Origin: an uncultured Coriobacteriaceae bacterium
GTDB lineage: Bacteria; Actinomycetota; Coriobacteriia; Coriobacteriales; UMGS124
NCBI GenBank assembly: GCA_900539345.1
Contig: UQBS01000010.1
Coordinates: 1 to 56,107, forward strand
Direction of reading: 5' to 3'
DNA length: 56,107 nt
Shown: positions 25,708 through 34,951 of the stretch, piece after piece
How the letters are laid out: each line of letters starts with the position of its first letter
Position numbering within the stretch: position 1 is the first letter of the stretch
The notes under the pieces: model-generated
The model's input: only the letters and a program-made list of their open reading frames with translations
What the model was told of the DNA's origin: nothing
Databases searched by the model: none
Position numbers and translations under genes: made by a program

Positions 25708-27564
25708 TTAGGCGTTGGCGGCAGCCGCAGCGTTCATGGCGCGGACCTTGGCCTTGCGGCGCTCGGTCTCGGTGAGCAGGCGCTTGCGCATGCGGATGTG
25801 ACGCGGGGTCACCTCGACAAGCTCGTCGTCGGCGATGTACTCAAGAGCCTCCTCAAGCGTGAAGGTGCGCTTGGGGGTAAGCTGCACGGCGATGTCGGCC
25901 GTGGAGGAACGCTGGTTGCCCAGGGACTTGGTACGCGCGACGTTGACGACCATCTCGCCCTCGCGAGGCTGCTCGCCCACGATCATGCCCTCGTAGCACT
26001 CGTCGCCCGGCTCAACGAAGAGCTGGCCGCGCTCCTGCAGGGTACCCAGGGCGTAGGCGACGGCGGCCTCGGTGGACATGGAAACCATGAGGCCGTTCTT
26101 GCGGGCGTTGATGTCGCCTGCGTAGGGGCCGTACTCGAGGAACGTGTGGTACATCATGGCCTCGCCGTGGCTGACGTTGAGCACGCGGGTCTTGAGGCCC
26201 ATGAGGCCGCGGGTAGGAATCTTGAACTTAACGTTGGCGCGGTCGTCGTAGGTCTCCATGTTGGTCATGACGCCACCCACGAAACCGAACTGCTCGATGA
26301 CCTTGCCGGCGTACTCGGCAGGAGTCTCAACCACGGCCTCCTCATAGGGCTCGAGAAGCTTGCCGTTCTCGTCCTTGTGATAGATGACGCGGGGACGGCC
26401 GACCTGGAACTCGTAGCCCTCGCGGCGCATGCTCTCCATGAGAACGGTCAGGTGCAGGATGCCGCGGCCGGCAACCTCGACGCCCGAGTGATCCTCGAGC
26501 TCGTTAATGGCCATCGTGATGTTGGCCTCTTTCTCGGCCATCAGGCGCTCTTTGAGCTGACGGGCGCCCACGATGTTGTTCTGGTCCTCACGACCCACGA
26601 GCGGCGAGGTGGAAGCCTCGAAAATGACCGACAGCGTGGGGGGATCAACGTGGAGGGGCTCAAGGTGCTGGGGGTTCTCGGGATCGGTAAACACGTCGCC
26701 GATGTCGATGCCGTCGGCACCCACGACTGCGGCGATGTCGCCGGCCTGAGCCTCAGTGCACTCCTTGCGGCCAAGGTAGTCAAAGGTGAAGAGCGTCTTG
26801 ACCGTGGCCGTGGAAGTGGATCCGTTGTTCTTGACAACAGCGATCTTGTCGCCCTTGTGCACCGTACCGGAGTAGATGCGGCCCACGCCGATACGACCGA
26901 GGAAGTTGTCGTGGTCGACATTGACGACCTGCATGGCAAGAGGAGCGTCGACGTCGACTTCGGGAGCGGGCAGGCCGTCGACGATCATGTCGAGCAGCGG
27001 GTACATGTCCATGTTGCCGTCTTCGGGATCAAGACGGGCATAGCCGTTGACACCGGAGGCAAACACGACGTGCTCCATGGAGAAGGTGAGCTGCTCGTCG
27101 GTGGCACCCAGGTCGCACATAAGGTCGAGCACGTCGTTGACGGCAGCCTCGGGACGGGCGCCGGGACGGTCGATCTTGTTGATGACGATCATGATGGAAA
27201 GGCCGGCAGAGATAGCGTTGGAGAGCACGAAACGCGTCTGGGGCATGGGGCCCTCGAAGGCGTCAACGAGCAGCAGGGCGCCGTCGGCCATATGCAGAAC
27301 GCGCTCGACCTCGCCGCCGAAGTCAGCGTGGCCAGGAGTGTCGATCACGTTGATCTTGATGCCCTTGTACTCAATGGAGATGTTCTTGGCAAGGATGGTG
27401 ATGCCGCGCTCGCGCTCCTGGTCGTTAGAGTCGAGAATGCGCTCCTGCACCTCCTGGTTGGCACGGAAGGCGTCCGTCGCACGCAGGAGCTTGTCGCACA
27501 AGGTAGTCTTACCATGGTCGACGTGGGCGATGATTGCAACGTTTCTCAAGTGCTCCTGACGCAT
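25708..27564 (-). CDS. typA: Translational GTPase TypA/BipA
   Basis: TypA is a ribosome-binding GTPase related to EF-G that aids ribosome assembly and stress growth. The 618-aa product has the G1 motif AHVDHGKTTL at residues 14-23, DTPGHADFGGEV (G3) near 76, NKIDRPGA (G4) near 130, domain II and the TypA-specific C-terminal domain; length is typical. Start ATG at 27564 with GAAAGG upstream. A purB gene follows. Confidence 0.96.
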   Translation of the reverse strand: MRQEHLRNVAIIAHVDHGKTTLCDKLLRATDAFRANQEVQERILDSNDQERERGITILAKNISIEYKGIKINVIDTPGHADFGGEVERVLHMADGALLLVDAFEGPMPQTRFVLSNAISAGLSIMIVINKIDRPGARPEAAVNDVLDLMCDLGATDEQLTFSMEHVVFASGVNGYARLDPEDGNMDMYPLLDMIVDGLPAPEVDVDAPLAMQVVNVDHDNFLGRIGVGRIYSGTVHKGDKIAVVKNNGSTSTATVKTLFTFDYLGRKECTEAQAGDIAAVVGADGIDIGDVFTDPENPQHLEPLHVDPPTLSVIFEASTSPLVGREDQNNIVGARQLKERLMAEKEANITMAINELEDHSGVEVAGRGILHLTVLMESMRREGYEFQVGRPRVIYHKDENGKLLEPYEEAVVETPAEYAGKVIEQFGFVGGVMTNMETYDDRANVKFKIPTRGLMGLKTRVLNVSHGEAMMYHTFLEYGPYAGDINARKNGLMVSMSTEAAVAYALGTLQERGQLFVEPGDECYEGMIVGEQPREGEMVVNVARTKSLGNQRSSTADIAVQLTPKRTFTLEEALEYIADDELVEVTPRHIRMRKRLLTETERRKAKVRAMNAAAAANA

Positions 27565-27619
27565 ATGTTTTTCAACCTTTCAGACGTAACGTGCGTACAT
27601 GCGATAAGAATAGCGAGTT

Positions 27620-28090
27620 CTATGCGAGTAACTCCACCACACCGGCAGGTGCAACATCTGAGCACACAAAGTTTTGCTCATCGGCGGGGTTGTCATAGGT
27701 AAGATAGGCGGAATAGCCCTGCGAAAGGCCCTTCTCGCCGTATTCGACGATGAGGGCGGGAACATATCCCTCTTCAGAGCCTTCGTCGATTGCGCCGTCG
27801 TACGCAATGGCATAACGCACGGCAGGGCCGGTAAGACCCTCAATCGACTGCTTGCCGGTGGCAGCCGCGCGCACGCGCGCACGGGCCTCTTCGATGCTCT
27901 CCTCGAAGTCGTCGTCATCGAAGGTGAGCAGCATTGCCTTGCCGGCTTTGTCGGCAACAGCAAGGCTCACAGAAAGCTCGCCAGAGGTGGCAAGAATATC
28001 GAGTGCATAATCGATGAGGGAACAGGTGAGGTCGTCGAGCTCTTGGCTGATGGGCTCGGGGGTGCAGGGCGCGTCATGTGCGTCGCTCAT
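27620..28090 (-). CDS. Unknown acidic protein
   Basis: A 156-aa (or 157-aa) acidic, soluble protein that I do not recognise. It has no signal peptide and no membrane helix; there is an internal very acidic patch (FDDDDFEESIEEA near residue 57). Two adjacent ATGs at 28093 and 28090 are possible; the second has the better spacing from AGGAAGG. The start overlaps the stop of the J-like membrane gene (ATGATGA), so the two are translationally coupled and may act together. Confidence 0.72.
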   Translation of the reverse strand: MSDAHDAPCTPEPISQELDDLTCSLIDYALDILATSGELSVSLAVADKAGKAMLLTFDDDDFEESIEEARARVRAAATGKQSIEGLTGPAVRYAIAYDGAIDEGSEEGYVPALIVEYGEKGLSQGYSAYLTYDNPADEQNFVCSDVAPAGVVELLA

Positions 28091-28779
28091 CATGCTTCCT
28101 TCCTGTCGGCATCTTCGTGCTCAACATCCTGGTCGGGATCAATCACAGGCGCCTCAAGCGCAGCGGGAACCTTCTGGACAGGTGCGGCACCTTCGCCATC
28201 GGTCAGACCCAATGCGCACTTGAAAGAGGCAATCGATTCGTCGATGGCCAAAATATGACCTTTGAGCTTGCGACACGCGAGGATGGAGCGCGTGAGAATC
28301 GTGGAGGCAACCACGGCTGCAACGGCAAGGACGGTGAAGATGGTAACGCGTGCCATCATCAGGCGCACGTAGCGCAAGGCGACGAATCCCACAACGATGC
28401 ATACCAACAAGGCGATAATGGAGTTGCGCCGAGCTTCCTGCTGAACACCCAGATACACGCACACCTGCTGGCGCAGGAGCTCCACACCCTTCAACCGCGA
28501 CTGTTTCTCAACAAGGGCGGTCACGCGCGTTTTGCCCTTGCGGGGATTCGCATACGAGTCCACCTGACGGGCCGCTGAGCGGTTGTGCGGGTTGAGAAGA
28601 TACTTCTTTGCCTCACAAGCTTTGTTGAGGAAATGATCGACGCGGTTCTGCAAAGCCGGGATGTCGGAGAAGTCAAACTCCCCCACAGCCTTTTCCAGTC
28701 CATAGAGGGCCATCGTGATGTCCTCGTCGCTTGCCCCCTCCTCCAAACCGAGGGCATGCAGGGCCTCGAAGCGATTCAT
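28090..28779 (-). CDS. Membrane protein with J-domain-like N-terminus
   Basis: A 229-aa protein. The N-terminal 75 residues (FEALHALGLEEGASDEDI start, later ACEAKKYLLNP) have the length and spacing of a J-like helical domain but no HPD tripeptide, so it would not be expected to activate DnaK. A basic segment is followed by two membrane helices at about 120-140 and 145-165 and an acidic C-terminus. The frame starts at 28812, but the ATG at 28779 with GGAGG upstream is preferred. Operon partner of the acidic protein downstream. Function unknown. Confidence 0.7.
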   Translation of the reverse strand: MNRFEALHALGLEEGASDEDITMALYGLEKAVGEFDFSDIPALQNRVDHFLNKACEAKKYLLNPHNRSAARQVDSYANPRKGKTRVTALVEKQSRLKGVELLRQQVCVYLGVQQEARRNSIIALLVCIVVGFVALRYVRLMMARVTIFTVLAVAAVVASTILTRSILACRKLKGHILAIDESIASFKCALGLTDGEGAAPVQKVPAALEAPVIDPDQDVEHEDADRKEA

Positions 28780-28810
28780 ATGGACGGCTCCCTCCGCGCG
28801 CCGGAATAAC

Positions 28811-28843
28811 AAAAAGGGCCGGCCAGGTTTCCCCGTCCGACCC
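28811..28843 (-). terminator. Terminator of tRNA-Ala
   Basis: Minus-strand hairpin GGGTCGG/CCGGCCC followed by TTTTT, 12 bases after the tRNA. Confidence 0.7.
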
Positions 28844-28854
28844 GCTCGTTTCGA

Positions 28855-28930
28855 TGGTGGAGATGAAGGGGTTCGAACCCTCGGCCTCAGGCTTGCAAAG
28901 CCCGCGCTCTCCCAGCTGAGCTACATCCCC
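28855..28930 (-). tRNA. tRNA-Ala(TGC)
   Basis: A 76-nt tRNA with encoded CCA. Loop around TTTGCAA gives anticodon TGC. Acceptor stem GGGGATG/CATCTCC has one G-U pair. Lies next to tRNA-Ile near gyrA. Confidence 0.96.
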
Positions 28931-28936
28931 ATAGGT

Positions 28937-28984
28937 AAAAATAAACGCCCCAGCGGCGACTCGGCTCACGCTGAGGCGTTTATT
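28937..28984 (-). terminator. Terminator between tRNA-Ile and tRNA-Ala
   Basis: Minus-strand stem AATAAACGCC/GGCGTTTATT extended by CAGCG/CGCTG after a mismatch, followed by TTTTT. It suggests the two tRNAs are not one simple transcript. Confidence 0.75.
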
Positions 28985-28994
28985 ACCAAGTAAA

Positions 28995-29071
28995 TGGTGG
29001 GCCCGACAAGGTTCGAACTTGTGACCTCCCGGTTATCAGCCGGACGCTCTGACCAACTGAGCTACGGGCCC
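28995..29071 (-). tRNA. tRNA-Ile(GAT)
   Basis: A 77-nt tRNA with encoded CCA. Loop CTGATAA gives anticodon GAT. Acceptor GGGCCCG/CGGGCCC is perfect. It follows gyrA in reading direction of the left arm, a common actinobacterial arrangement, with the plus-strand DUF151 gene inserted between. Confidence 0.96.
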
Positions 29072-29210
29072 TCAAAACGCGGGGATTAATATACAACGCC
29101 CTCAAGCCTGACGTCAACAATGAATTTGATTTGTGAAGACATCATCATAATTCAAAACAGCTACAATGGGCAACCTATAGTGAGCAAAGAGGAAGCGAGA
29201 GGAGGCTGCA

Positions 29211-29711
29211 GTGATACGCGTGAATCTAGAGACGGTCGCAATGGGCTCGATTCCTGGCACAAGCCTCGTTCTTTTGAGGCCGGTAGCAGGTGAAAAGCAC
29301 CGAGACTCCGTGCTTCCCATTTGCATCGGCCCCGTGGAGGCAGCCTGCATCGGCCGTGCCCTCAATCCCGACGGCGCAAGCCGGCCCATGACGCACGCGC
29401 TCCTCAATGCTGCCATCGTGCAGCTTGGCGGGCAGGTAAGCCATGTGTCCATCGACAAGGTGAGCGGCACTGTGTTTTATGCCAGCATTCACATCAAGCG
29501 TATCTGCGATGAGGTCTGCATCGATTCGAGGCCCTCTGATGCCATCGCGTTGGCGGTGCGAGCCCAGGCCCCCATCTACGTCGACGACGCAGTGATGGCC
29601 TCGGCGAGCTTCCCGGCATGGGTCAACGTCCCCAAAGAGGCACAAAAGGCCATGCAGGAGGAGTTTCACAGCTTTGTGGAGGAACTCAACCCCGAAGACT
29701 TCTCGTTGTAG
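29211..29711 (+). CDS. DUF151 bifunctional nuclease family protein
   Basis: A 166-aa protein of the DUF151/bifunctional nuclease family; some relatives are reported to have RNase and DNase activity. The family segments LPICIGPVEA near residue 36 and DSRPSDAIALAVRAQAPIYV near 104 are clear. The start is GTG at 29211 with GGAGG at ideal spacing. It is a single plus-strand gene against the local direction, ending at a terminator shared with the convergent gyrA. Confidence 0.88.
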   Translation: MIRVNLETVAMGSIPGTSLVLLRPVAGEKHRDSVLPICIGPVEAACIGRALNPDGASRPMTHALLNAAIVQLGGQVSHVSIDKVSGTVFYASIHIKRICDEVCIDSRPSDAIALAVRAQAPIYVDDAVMASASFPAWVNVPKEAQKAMQEEFHSFVEELNPEDFSL

Positions 29712-29737
29712 AACCAATCGCACTCATATCGCGCACG

Positions 29738-29797
29738 AAAAAGGGCCTGTCCGCTCGCTTCATTGGGAAGCATTGAGCGGACAGGCCCTTCCTTTTC
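29738..29797. terminator. Bidirectional terminator shared by the DUF151 gene and gyrA
   Basis: Perfect 15-bp stem AAGGGCCTGTCCGCT/AGCGGACAGGCCCTT with A/T-rich flanks on both sides, placed between two convergent genes. Confidence 0.9.
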
Positions 29798-29831
29798 AAG
29801 CACGCAAGGTCAGTGACGACCTCGAAAACCG

Positions 29832-32576
29832 CTACTCCCCGGCTTCGAGCGCCTCGTCGACGGAACCTTCCTCGCCGTCGCCCAGGTCGACCTCGTCGAG
29901 GCCACCGTCGGTCACAGCGTTGAGGTCAAGGGTGCCCTGACCCGACAGCTGGGCTGCCTTGGACTTGTTGTTGGGACGCATACGAGCCACAGCCATGACC
30001 CTGTCGCCATCGGCCACGTCCATGATACGCACACCCTGCGTGGAGCGGCCGAGCTTCGAGATGTCGTTGGCGCGTACGCGGATGACGATGCCTTCGGCGG
30101 AGACGATCATGATCTCATGCTGCGGACCGATGACCTTCACGCCTGCAAGCAGGCCCTTCTTCACCGTCATCTGGATGGTGTACACGCCCTGGCCGCCACG
30201 GTTCTGCTCGGGGTACTCGCTGATGGGCGTGCGCTTGCCGTAGCCCTTCTCAGTGATGACGAACAGGTCGCCGTTGCCGTTGGTCGTCTCCATGGAGAGC
30301 AGCTTGGCGCCGTCGGTGAGCGCGATGCCCTTGACGCCCATGGTGTTGCGGCCGGTGGGGCGCACCTGCGACTCGTCCCACTTGATGGCCTTGCCGGCGT
30401 CGGACACCAGTATGATCTTGTCACCCTCATGCACGCGGCGCACAGCGATAAGCTCGTCGGTGGGACGCAGCAGGATGGCGATGATGCCGTCGCGGCGCGA
30501 CTTGGCAAACTCCGCCAGCGAGGTCTTCTTGACCATGCCCTCGCGCGTGGCGAAGAACCAGTAGTCGTTCTCGGGGAAGTCGCGCGTGTTCACGACGGCG
30601 GCGACGGTCTCGCCTTCCTCGAGCGGCAGCAGGTTCACAATGGCCGTGCCGCGAGCCGTGCGGCTGGCGAGCGGCAGCTCGTGGACCTTGAGGCGGTAGA
30701 CCTTGCCCTTGTTGGTGAAGAAGAGGACGTACTCGTGGGTCGAGGCCACAAAGATGCGGTCGACGAAGTCGTTCTCCTTGAGGTTCACGCCCTGCATGCC
30801 CTTGCCGCCACGGTTCTGCGAGCGGTAGGTGGCAACGGGCAGGCGCTTGACGTAGCCCGAAGACGTGATGGTGACGACCATGTCCTCATCGGCGATGAGG
30901 TCCTCGACGTTGAGCTCCTTGGTGCCCTCGTGGCTGATCTCGGTGCGGCGCGGATCGGAGAACTTCTCCTTGATCTCGAGCATCTCCTCCTTGATGACGC
31001 CCAGGATCTTGTCGGGGTTGGCAAGAAGGTCCTCGTAGTAGGCGATGGCGCGGCGCAGGCCGTCCAACTCCTCCTGAATCTTGTCACGCTCGAGGCCGGT
31101 GAGGCGCTTCAGGCGCATCTCGAGGATGGCTGCAGTCTGCTCGGAGGTGAAGCCGAAACGGGAGATCATGCGCTCGGAGGCCTCGACATCAGTGCGCGAG
31201 GAACGAATGATGTTGATGACCTCGTCGATGTTGTCGAGCGCCATGAGCAGGCCCTCGAGGATATGCGCGCGGGCCTGGGCCTTTGCCAGGTCATAACGCG
31301 TACGCCTCGTGACGACCTCGACCTGGTGGTCGATGTAGTACTGCAGCATCTCGCGCAGGCTCAGCTGCTTGGGCACGCCGTTGACGAGCGCCAGGTGGTT
31401 GCAGCCGAACGTGGTCTGCAAAGAGGTGTGCTTGTAAAGGTTGTTGAGCACGACCTCGGGCACGGCGGAGTTCTTGAGCTCGATGACGAGACGCAGGCCC
31501 TTGCGGTTGGACTCGTCGCGCATGTCGGCGACGCCTTCGATGCGCTTCTCGTTGACAAGCTGGGCAATCTTCTCCTGCAGCATGCCCTTGTTCACCGTGT
31601 AGGGGAACTCGGTGAACACGAGCTTGTTGCGGCCCGTCTTGCTCGTCTCGACATGAGCCTTGGCGCGCACGGTGAGCGAGCCGCGGCCGGTCTCATAGGC
31701 CTCGCGAATGCCGTCGGAACCCATGATGATGGCGCCGGTGGGGAAGTCAGGACCGGGCATCACGGTCATGAGCTCGTCAACCGTGGCATCGGGGTTGTCG
31801 ATGAGCATGCACGTGGCATCGATGGCCTCGCCGAGGTTGTGGGGAGCGACGTTGGTCGCCATGCCGACGGCGATGCCGGCCGAGCCGTTGACGAGCAAGT
31901 TGGGGAAGCGTGCCGGAAGCACCGTGGGCTCATGGAGCGACTCGTCGTAGTTGGGCTGCCAGTCCACGGTGTCCTTGTTGAGGTCGCGCAAGAGCTCCAT
32001 GGCGGGCTTGGCCAGGCGCGACTCGGTGTAACGCATGGCTGCCGCAGAGTCACCGTCGATGTTGCCGAAGTTACCGTGGCCGTCTACCAGCGGCACACGC
32101 ATGGAGAACCACTGGGCCTGGCGCACCATGGCGTCGTACACGGCGGAGTCACCGTGGGGGTGGTACTTACCGATAACTTCGCCGACAGTCCATGCCGACT
32201 TCTTATGGGGCTTGTTGGGGAAGATACCCGCCTCGTTCATGGCATACAGGATGCGGCGGTGCACCGGCTTCAAGCCGTCGCGCACGTCAGGAAGGGCGCG
32301 CGCAGTGATGACGCTCATCGAGTACTCGATGAACGACTGCTCCATCTCTCCGCCGAACTCGGTGAGCTGAAGCTGGGCAGGGGCGATGTCCTCCATGCCT
32401 GCCTCAAGCTCCTCGTCGTCTTCTTCCTCTTCAGCTTCCTCTTCACCCGTCTCGTCGGGAGCATCGGGATCGTACTCTTCACCCGACGACGCATCCTCCT
32501 CGGCGCGCGCCATGAGGCGGCGCAGGTCCTCAGGCAGGCCCACACCCTCGTTCATGTTGTTAGAATCGTCAGCCAC
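29832..32576 (-). CDS. gyrA: DNA gyrase subunit A
   Basis: GyrA is the DNA-breaking subunit of gyrase. The 914-aa product keeps the catalytic tyrosine Y183 in AMRYTESRL (E. coli Y122), S144 and D148 in HGDSAVYD (wild-type quinolone region by comparison with E. coli S83 and D87), and a C-terminal pinwheel with the gyrase-box-like QNRGGKG and QNRGGQG. Relative to E. coli the numbering is shifted by 61. The extra N-terminus is very acidic (a run of Glu/Asp near 45-58). The start is GTG at 32576 with GAAAGG upstream. An internal ATG (M61) with GAGGCAGG upstream could be used instead. Confidence 0.97.
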   Translation of the reverse strand: MADDSNNMNEGVGLPEDLRRLMARAEEDASSGEEYDPDAPDETGEEEAEEEEDDEELEAGMEDIAPAQLQLTEFGGEMEQSFIEYSMSVITARALPDVRDGLKPVHRRILYAMNEAGIFPNKPHKKSAWTVGEVIGKYHPHGDSAVYDAMVRQAQWFSMRVPLVDGHGNFGNIDGDSAAAMRYTESRLAKPAMELLRDLNKDTVDWQPNYDESLHEPTVLPARFPNLLVNGSAGIAVGMATNVAPHNLGEAIDATCMLIDNPDATVDELMTVMPGPDFPTGAIIMGSDGIREAYETGRGSLTVRAKAHVETSKTGRNKLVFTEFPYTVNKGMLQEKIAQLVNEKRIEGVADMRDESNRKGLRLVIELKNSAVPEVVLNNLYKHTSLQTTFGCNHLALVNGVPKQLSLREMLQYYIDHQVEVVTRRTRYDLAKAQARAHILEGLLMALDNIDEVINIIRSSRTDVEASERMISRFGFTSEQTAAILEMRLKRLTGLERDKIQEELDGLRRAIAYYEDLLANPDKILGVIKEEMLEIKEKFSDPRRTEISHEGTKELNVEDLIADEDMVVTITSSGYVKRLPVATYRSQNRGGKGMQGVNLKENDFVDRIFVASTHEYVLFFTNKGKVYRLKVHELPLASRTARGTAIVNLLPLEEGETVAAVVNTRDFPENDYWFFATREGMVKKTSLAEFAKSRRDGIIAILLRPTDELIAVRRVHEGDKIILVSDAGKAIKWDESQVRPTGRNTMGVKGIALTDGAKLLSMETTNGNGDLFVITEKGYGKRTPISEYPEQNRGGQGVYTIQMTVKKGLLAGVKVIGPQHEIMIVSAEGIVIRVRANDISKLGRSTQGVRIMDVADGDRVMAVARMRPNNKSKAAQLSGQGTLDLNAVTDGGLDEVDLGDGEEGSVDEALEAGE

Positions 32577-32599
32577 GCTACAGCCTTTCTCTACGTGGT

Positions 32600-32798
32600 C
32601 CTAATCGTTGGCAATCACAAACCCTGTGGAACACAGCGGACGAGGTTCCCGCCCATACTAACGCGGGTTCTCGTCCGCAAGGCGCCGGAAGGCGATGCGT
32701 ATGTACACCAAAGGTGCGCACCGCGCGTGAGCCTCCCGACACGGAGCGGTCTGTGCGACGAGCCCCGCGGAACGCAGCAGGCCAGGTTCCGCCGCACA
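32600..32798. repeat. Degenerate direct repeat in the gyrB-gyrA gap
   Basis: Two stretches of about 44 bases, one at about 32620-32663 and one at about 32758-32801 (the latter starting at the gyrB stop codon), match in roughly 32 of 44 positions by eye; both share GGAACC and GTTCC cores on the minus strand. The gap has no gene. It could be a decayed repeat element. Confidence 0.45.
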
Positions 32799-34796
32799 CT
32801 AGATGTCGAGGTAACGGGCGTCTTTGGCGTGACGCTCGATATAATCCCTTCGATACTCCACCTGGTTGCCCATGAGTTCGCGCACGGCACGCTCCGCCTT
32901 GGCGGCATCCTCGATGGTCACGCGACGCAGAATGCGCGTCTTGGGGTCCATCGTGGTGTCAGCGAGCTGCTGGGGGTCCATCTCGCCCAGACCCTTGTAA
33001 CGCTGGACGGAGTACTTCTTCTTCTCGCCCTTGGCATCGATGGGCACGTACTTCTCGATAGCCTGAGCGAGCAGCTGGTCTTCGGGATCCTTGCCGGTGG
33101 GGTAGACGTAGTGAATCTTCTTGCCCACCTTTACGCCAAAGATGGGCGGACAAGCCGAGTACAGGTAGCCGGCCTCGACGAGCGGGCGCATGTACTTGTA
33201 GAAGAACGTCATAAGCAGGATGCGAATGTGAGCACCGTCGACATCAGCATCGCTCATGATGATGATCTTGTGGTAGCGCGCCTTGGACAGGTCGAAGTCG
33301 CCGCCCTCACCAGAGGAGTCGGTGACGCCGGTACCGATGGCCGTGATGAGAGCCTGAATGGTCTCACTAGAGAAAGCGCGGTGGTCGCCAACGCGCTCGA
33401 CGTTCAAAATCTTGCCGCGCAAGGGAAGAATTGCCTGGATGTCTCGGCGACGGCCGTCCTTGGCCGAACCGCCTGCCGAGTCACCCTCGACAATGAAGAG
33501 TTCGGTCATGGCAGGCTCGCGCACCGAGCAGTCGGCAAGCTTGCCGGGCAGGCTCGCGCTCTCAAGCAGGCCCTTGCGACGCGTGGCCTCGCGGGCCTTG
33601 CGAGCAGCGGTGCGGGCCTTGCTGGCCGAAATCGCCTTGTTGCAGATAGCGCGGGCCTGGGTGGGATGCTCCTCGAAGTACTCCTGGAGTCCGGCGGCCA
33701 CAGCCTGCTGCGTGAGGTTGCGCATGAAGGTGCTGCCGAGCTTTGCCTTGGTCTGACCCTCGAACTGCGGGTCGGCAAGCTTGACCGAGACGACGGCCGT
33801 AAGGCCCTCGCGAGTGTCGTCACCCGTGAGGTTCTGGTCCTTGTCCTTGAGAATGCCCTGCTTACGCGCATAGTCATTGATTGTGCGCGTCAAAGCGGTA
33901 CGGAAGCCCTCAAGGTGCGTGCCGCCGTCGATGGTGTAGATGTTGTTCGCGAAGGTCATGACCTTGGAGCCATACCCGGTGTTCCACTGAATGGAGACCT
34001 CGACCTCGCCGCGCTTGTCGTCGGTGACATCGTCAGCCGACTTGCCCTGCACGTAGATGGGCTTGGACAGGCCGGGGAGAATCTCGTTGCCTTCGTTCAA
34101 GAACTTGACGAAGTCATTGATGCCGCCCTGGTAGCAGTACTCCTCCACGCGCGGGGTGAGCTCGCGCTCGTCGGTGAAGACGATCTTGAGGCCGCGGTTG
34201 AGGAAGGCAGTCTCCTGCAGGCGCGCCGAGATGGTGTCGTGGTCGTAGACGGTGGTCTCTTGGAAGATCTCGGGGTCGGGCCAGAAGGTGACCTTGGTAC
34301 CCGTGGTCTTCGTCTTGCCGATGACCTCGATCTGCTTTGTGGTCTTACCGCGCGAGAACTCCATCGTGTGAATCTCGCCGTCGCGCTTGACCTCAACCAC
34401 CAGGCGCTCGGACAAGGCGTTCACGACGGAGACGCCGACGCCGTGCAGACCGCCGGACACCTTGTAGCCGCCGCCGCCGAACTTGCCGCCCGCGTGCAGG
34501 ATGGTCATGACGACCTCAAGGGTGCTCATCTTGCGCTTGGGGTGCTTGGCCACGGGGATGCCACGGCCGTTGTCGGTAACCGTCACCGAGTTGTCGAGGT
34601 GCACGGTGACGTCGATGCGGTTGCAGAAACCCGCCATCGCCTCGTCGACCGAGTTGTCAACAATCTCCCACACCAAGTGGTGCAGGCCCATAGAACCGGT
34701 GGAGCCGATGTACATGCCGGGGCGCTTGCGCACCGCCTGCAGACCTTCAAGGATCTGAATGTCTTCGGCACCGTAGGAGGGTGTTTTGTCCGCCAC
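32799..34796 (-). CDS. gyrB: DNA gyrase subunit B
   Basis: GyrB is the ATPase subunit of gyrase. The 665-aa product shows the GHKL motifs EIVDNSVDEA near 45 and GGLHGVGVSVVNALS near 115, the TOPRIM motifs EGDSAGG and DADVDGAHI, and a C-terminal QRYKGLGEMDP. An upstream frame reaches 34883, but GTG at 34796, preceded by GAGAGGA at 6-base spacing, gives the normal start. The upstream gap of about 155 bp holds A/T-rich sequence with no sure promoter. Confidence 0.97.
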   Translation of the reverse strand: MADKTPSYGAEDIQILEGLQAVRKRPGMYIGSTGSMGLHHLVWEIVDNSVDEAMAGFCNRIDVTVHLDNSVTVTDNGRGIPVAKHPKRKMSTLEVVMTILHAGGKFGGGGYKVSGGLHGVGVSVVNALSERLVVEVKRDGEIHTMEFSRGKTTKQIEVIGKTKTTGTKVTFWPDPEIFQETTVYDHDTISARLQETAFLNRGLKIVFTDERELTPRVEEYCYQGGINDFVKFLNEGNEILPGLSKPIYVQGKSADDVTDDKRGEVEVSIQWNTGYGSKVMTFANNIYTIDGGTHLEGFRTALTRTINDYARKQGILKDKDQNLTGDDTREGLTAVVSVKLADPQFEGQTKAKLGSTFMRNLTQQAVAAGLQEYFEEHPTQARAICNKAISASKARTAARKAREATRRKGLLESASLPGKLADCSVREPAMTELFIVEGDSAGGSAKDGRRRDIQAILPLRGKILNVERVGDHRAFSSETIQALITAIGTGVTDSSGEGGDFDLSKARYHKIIIMSDADVDGAHIRILLMTFFYKYMRPLVEAGYLYSACPPIFGVKVGKKIHYVYPTGKDPEDQLLAQAIEKYVPIDAKGEKKKYSVQRYKGLGEMDPQQLADTTMDPKTRILRRVTIEDAAKAERAVRELMGNQVEYRRDYIERHAKDARYLDI

Positions 34797-34951
34797 GGAT
34801 ATCCTCTCTTCTTGAGCTTCAAAGGACCGCCTAAGCGATCCACAGCCAATCAGAGCAAGTATACCCTGCACAGGTGCAGACATAATTACCGTTAGTGTAA
34901 ATGCCTAGAAACCATATCTGTAAGCCCTTTAAATGGGCCATATCGGTCTTT

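Noticed and set aside
25798..27702. 634-codon open frame on the plus strand
   Set aside because: Antisense shadow of typA; Leu/Val/Gly/Asp/His-rich with no recognisable fold.
30117..34895. 1592-codon open frame on the plus strand
   Set aside because: It lies fully antisense to gyrA and gyrB; high GC codon bias of those genes removes stops on the opposite strand. The motifs on the minus strand are decisive.
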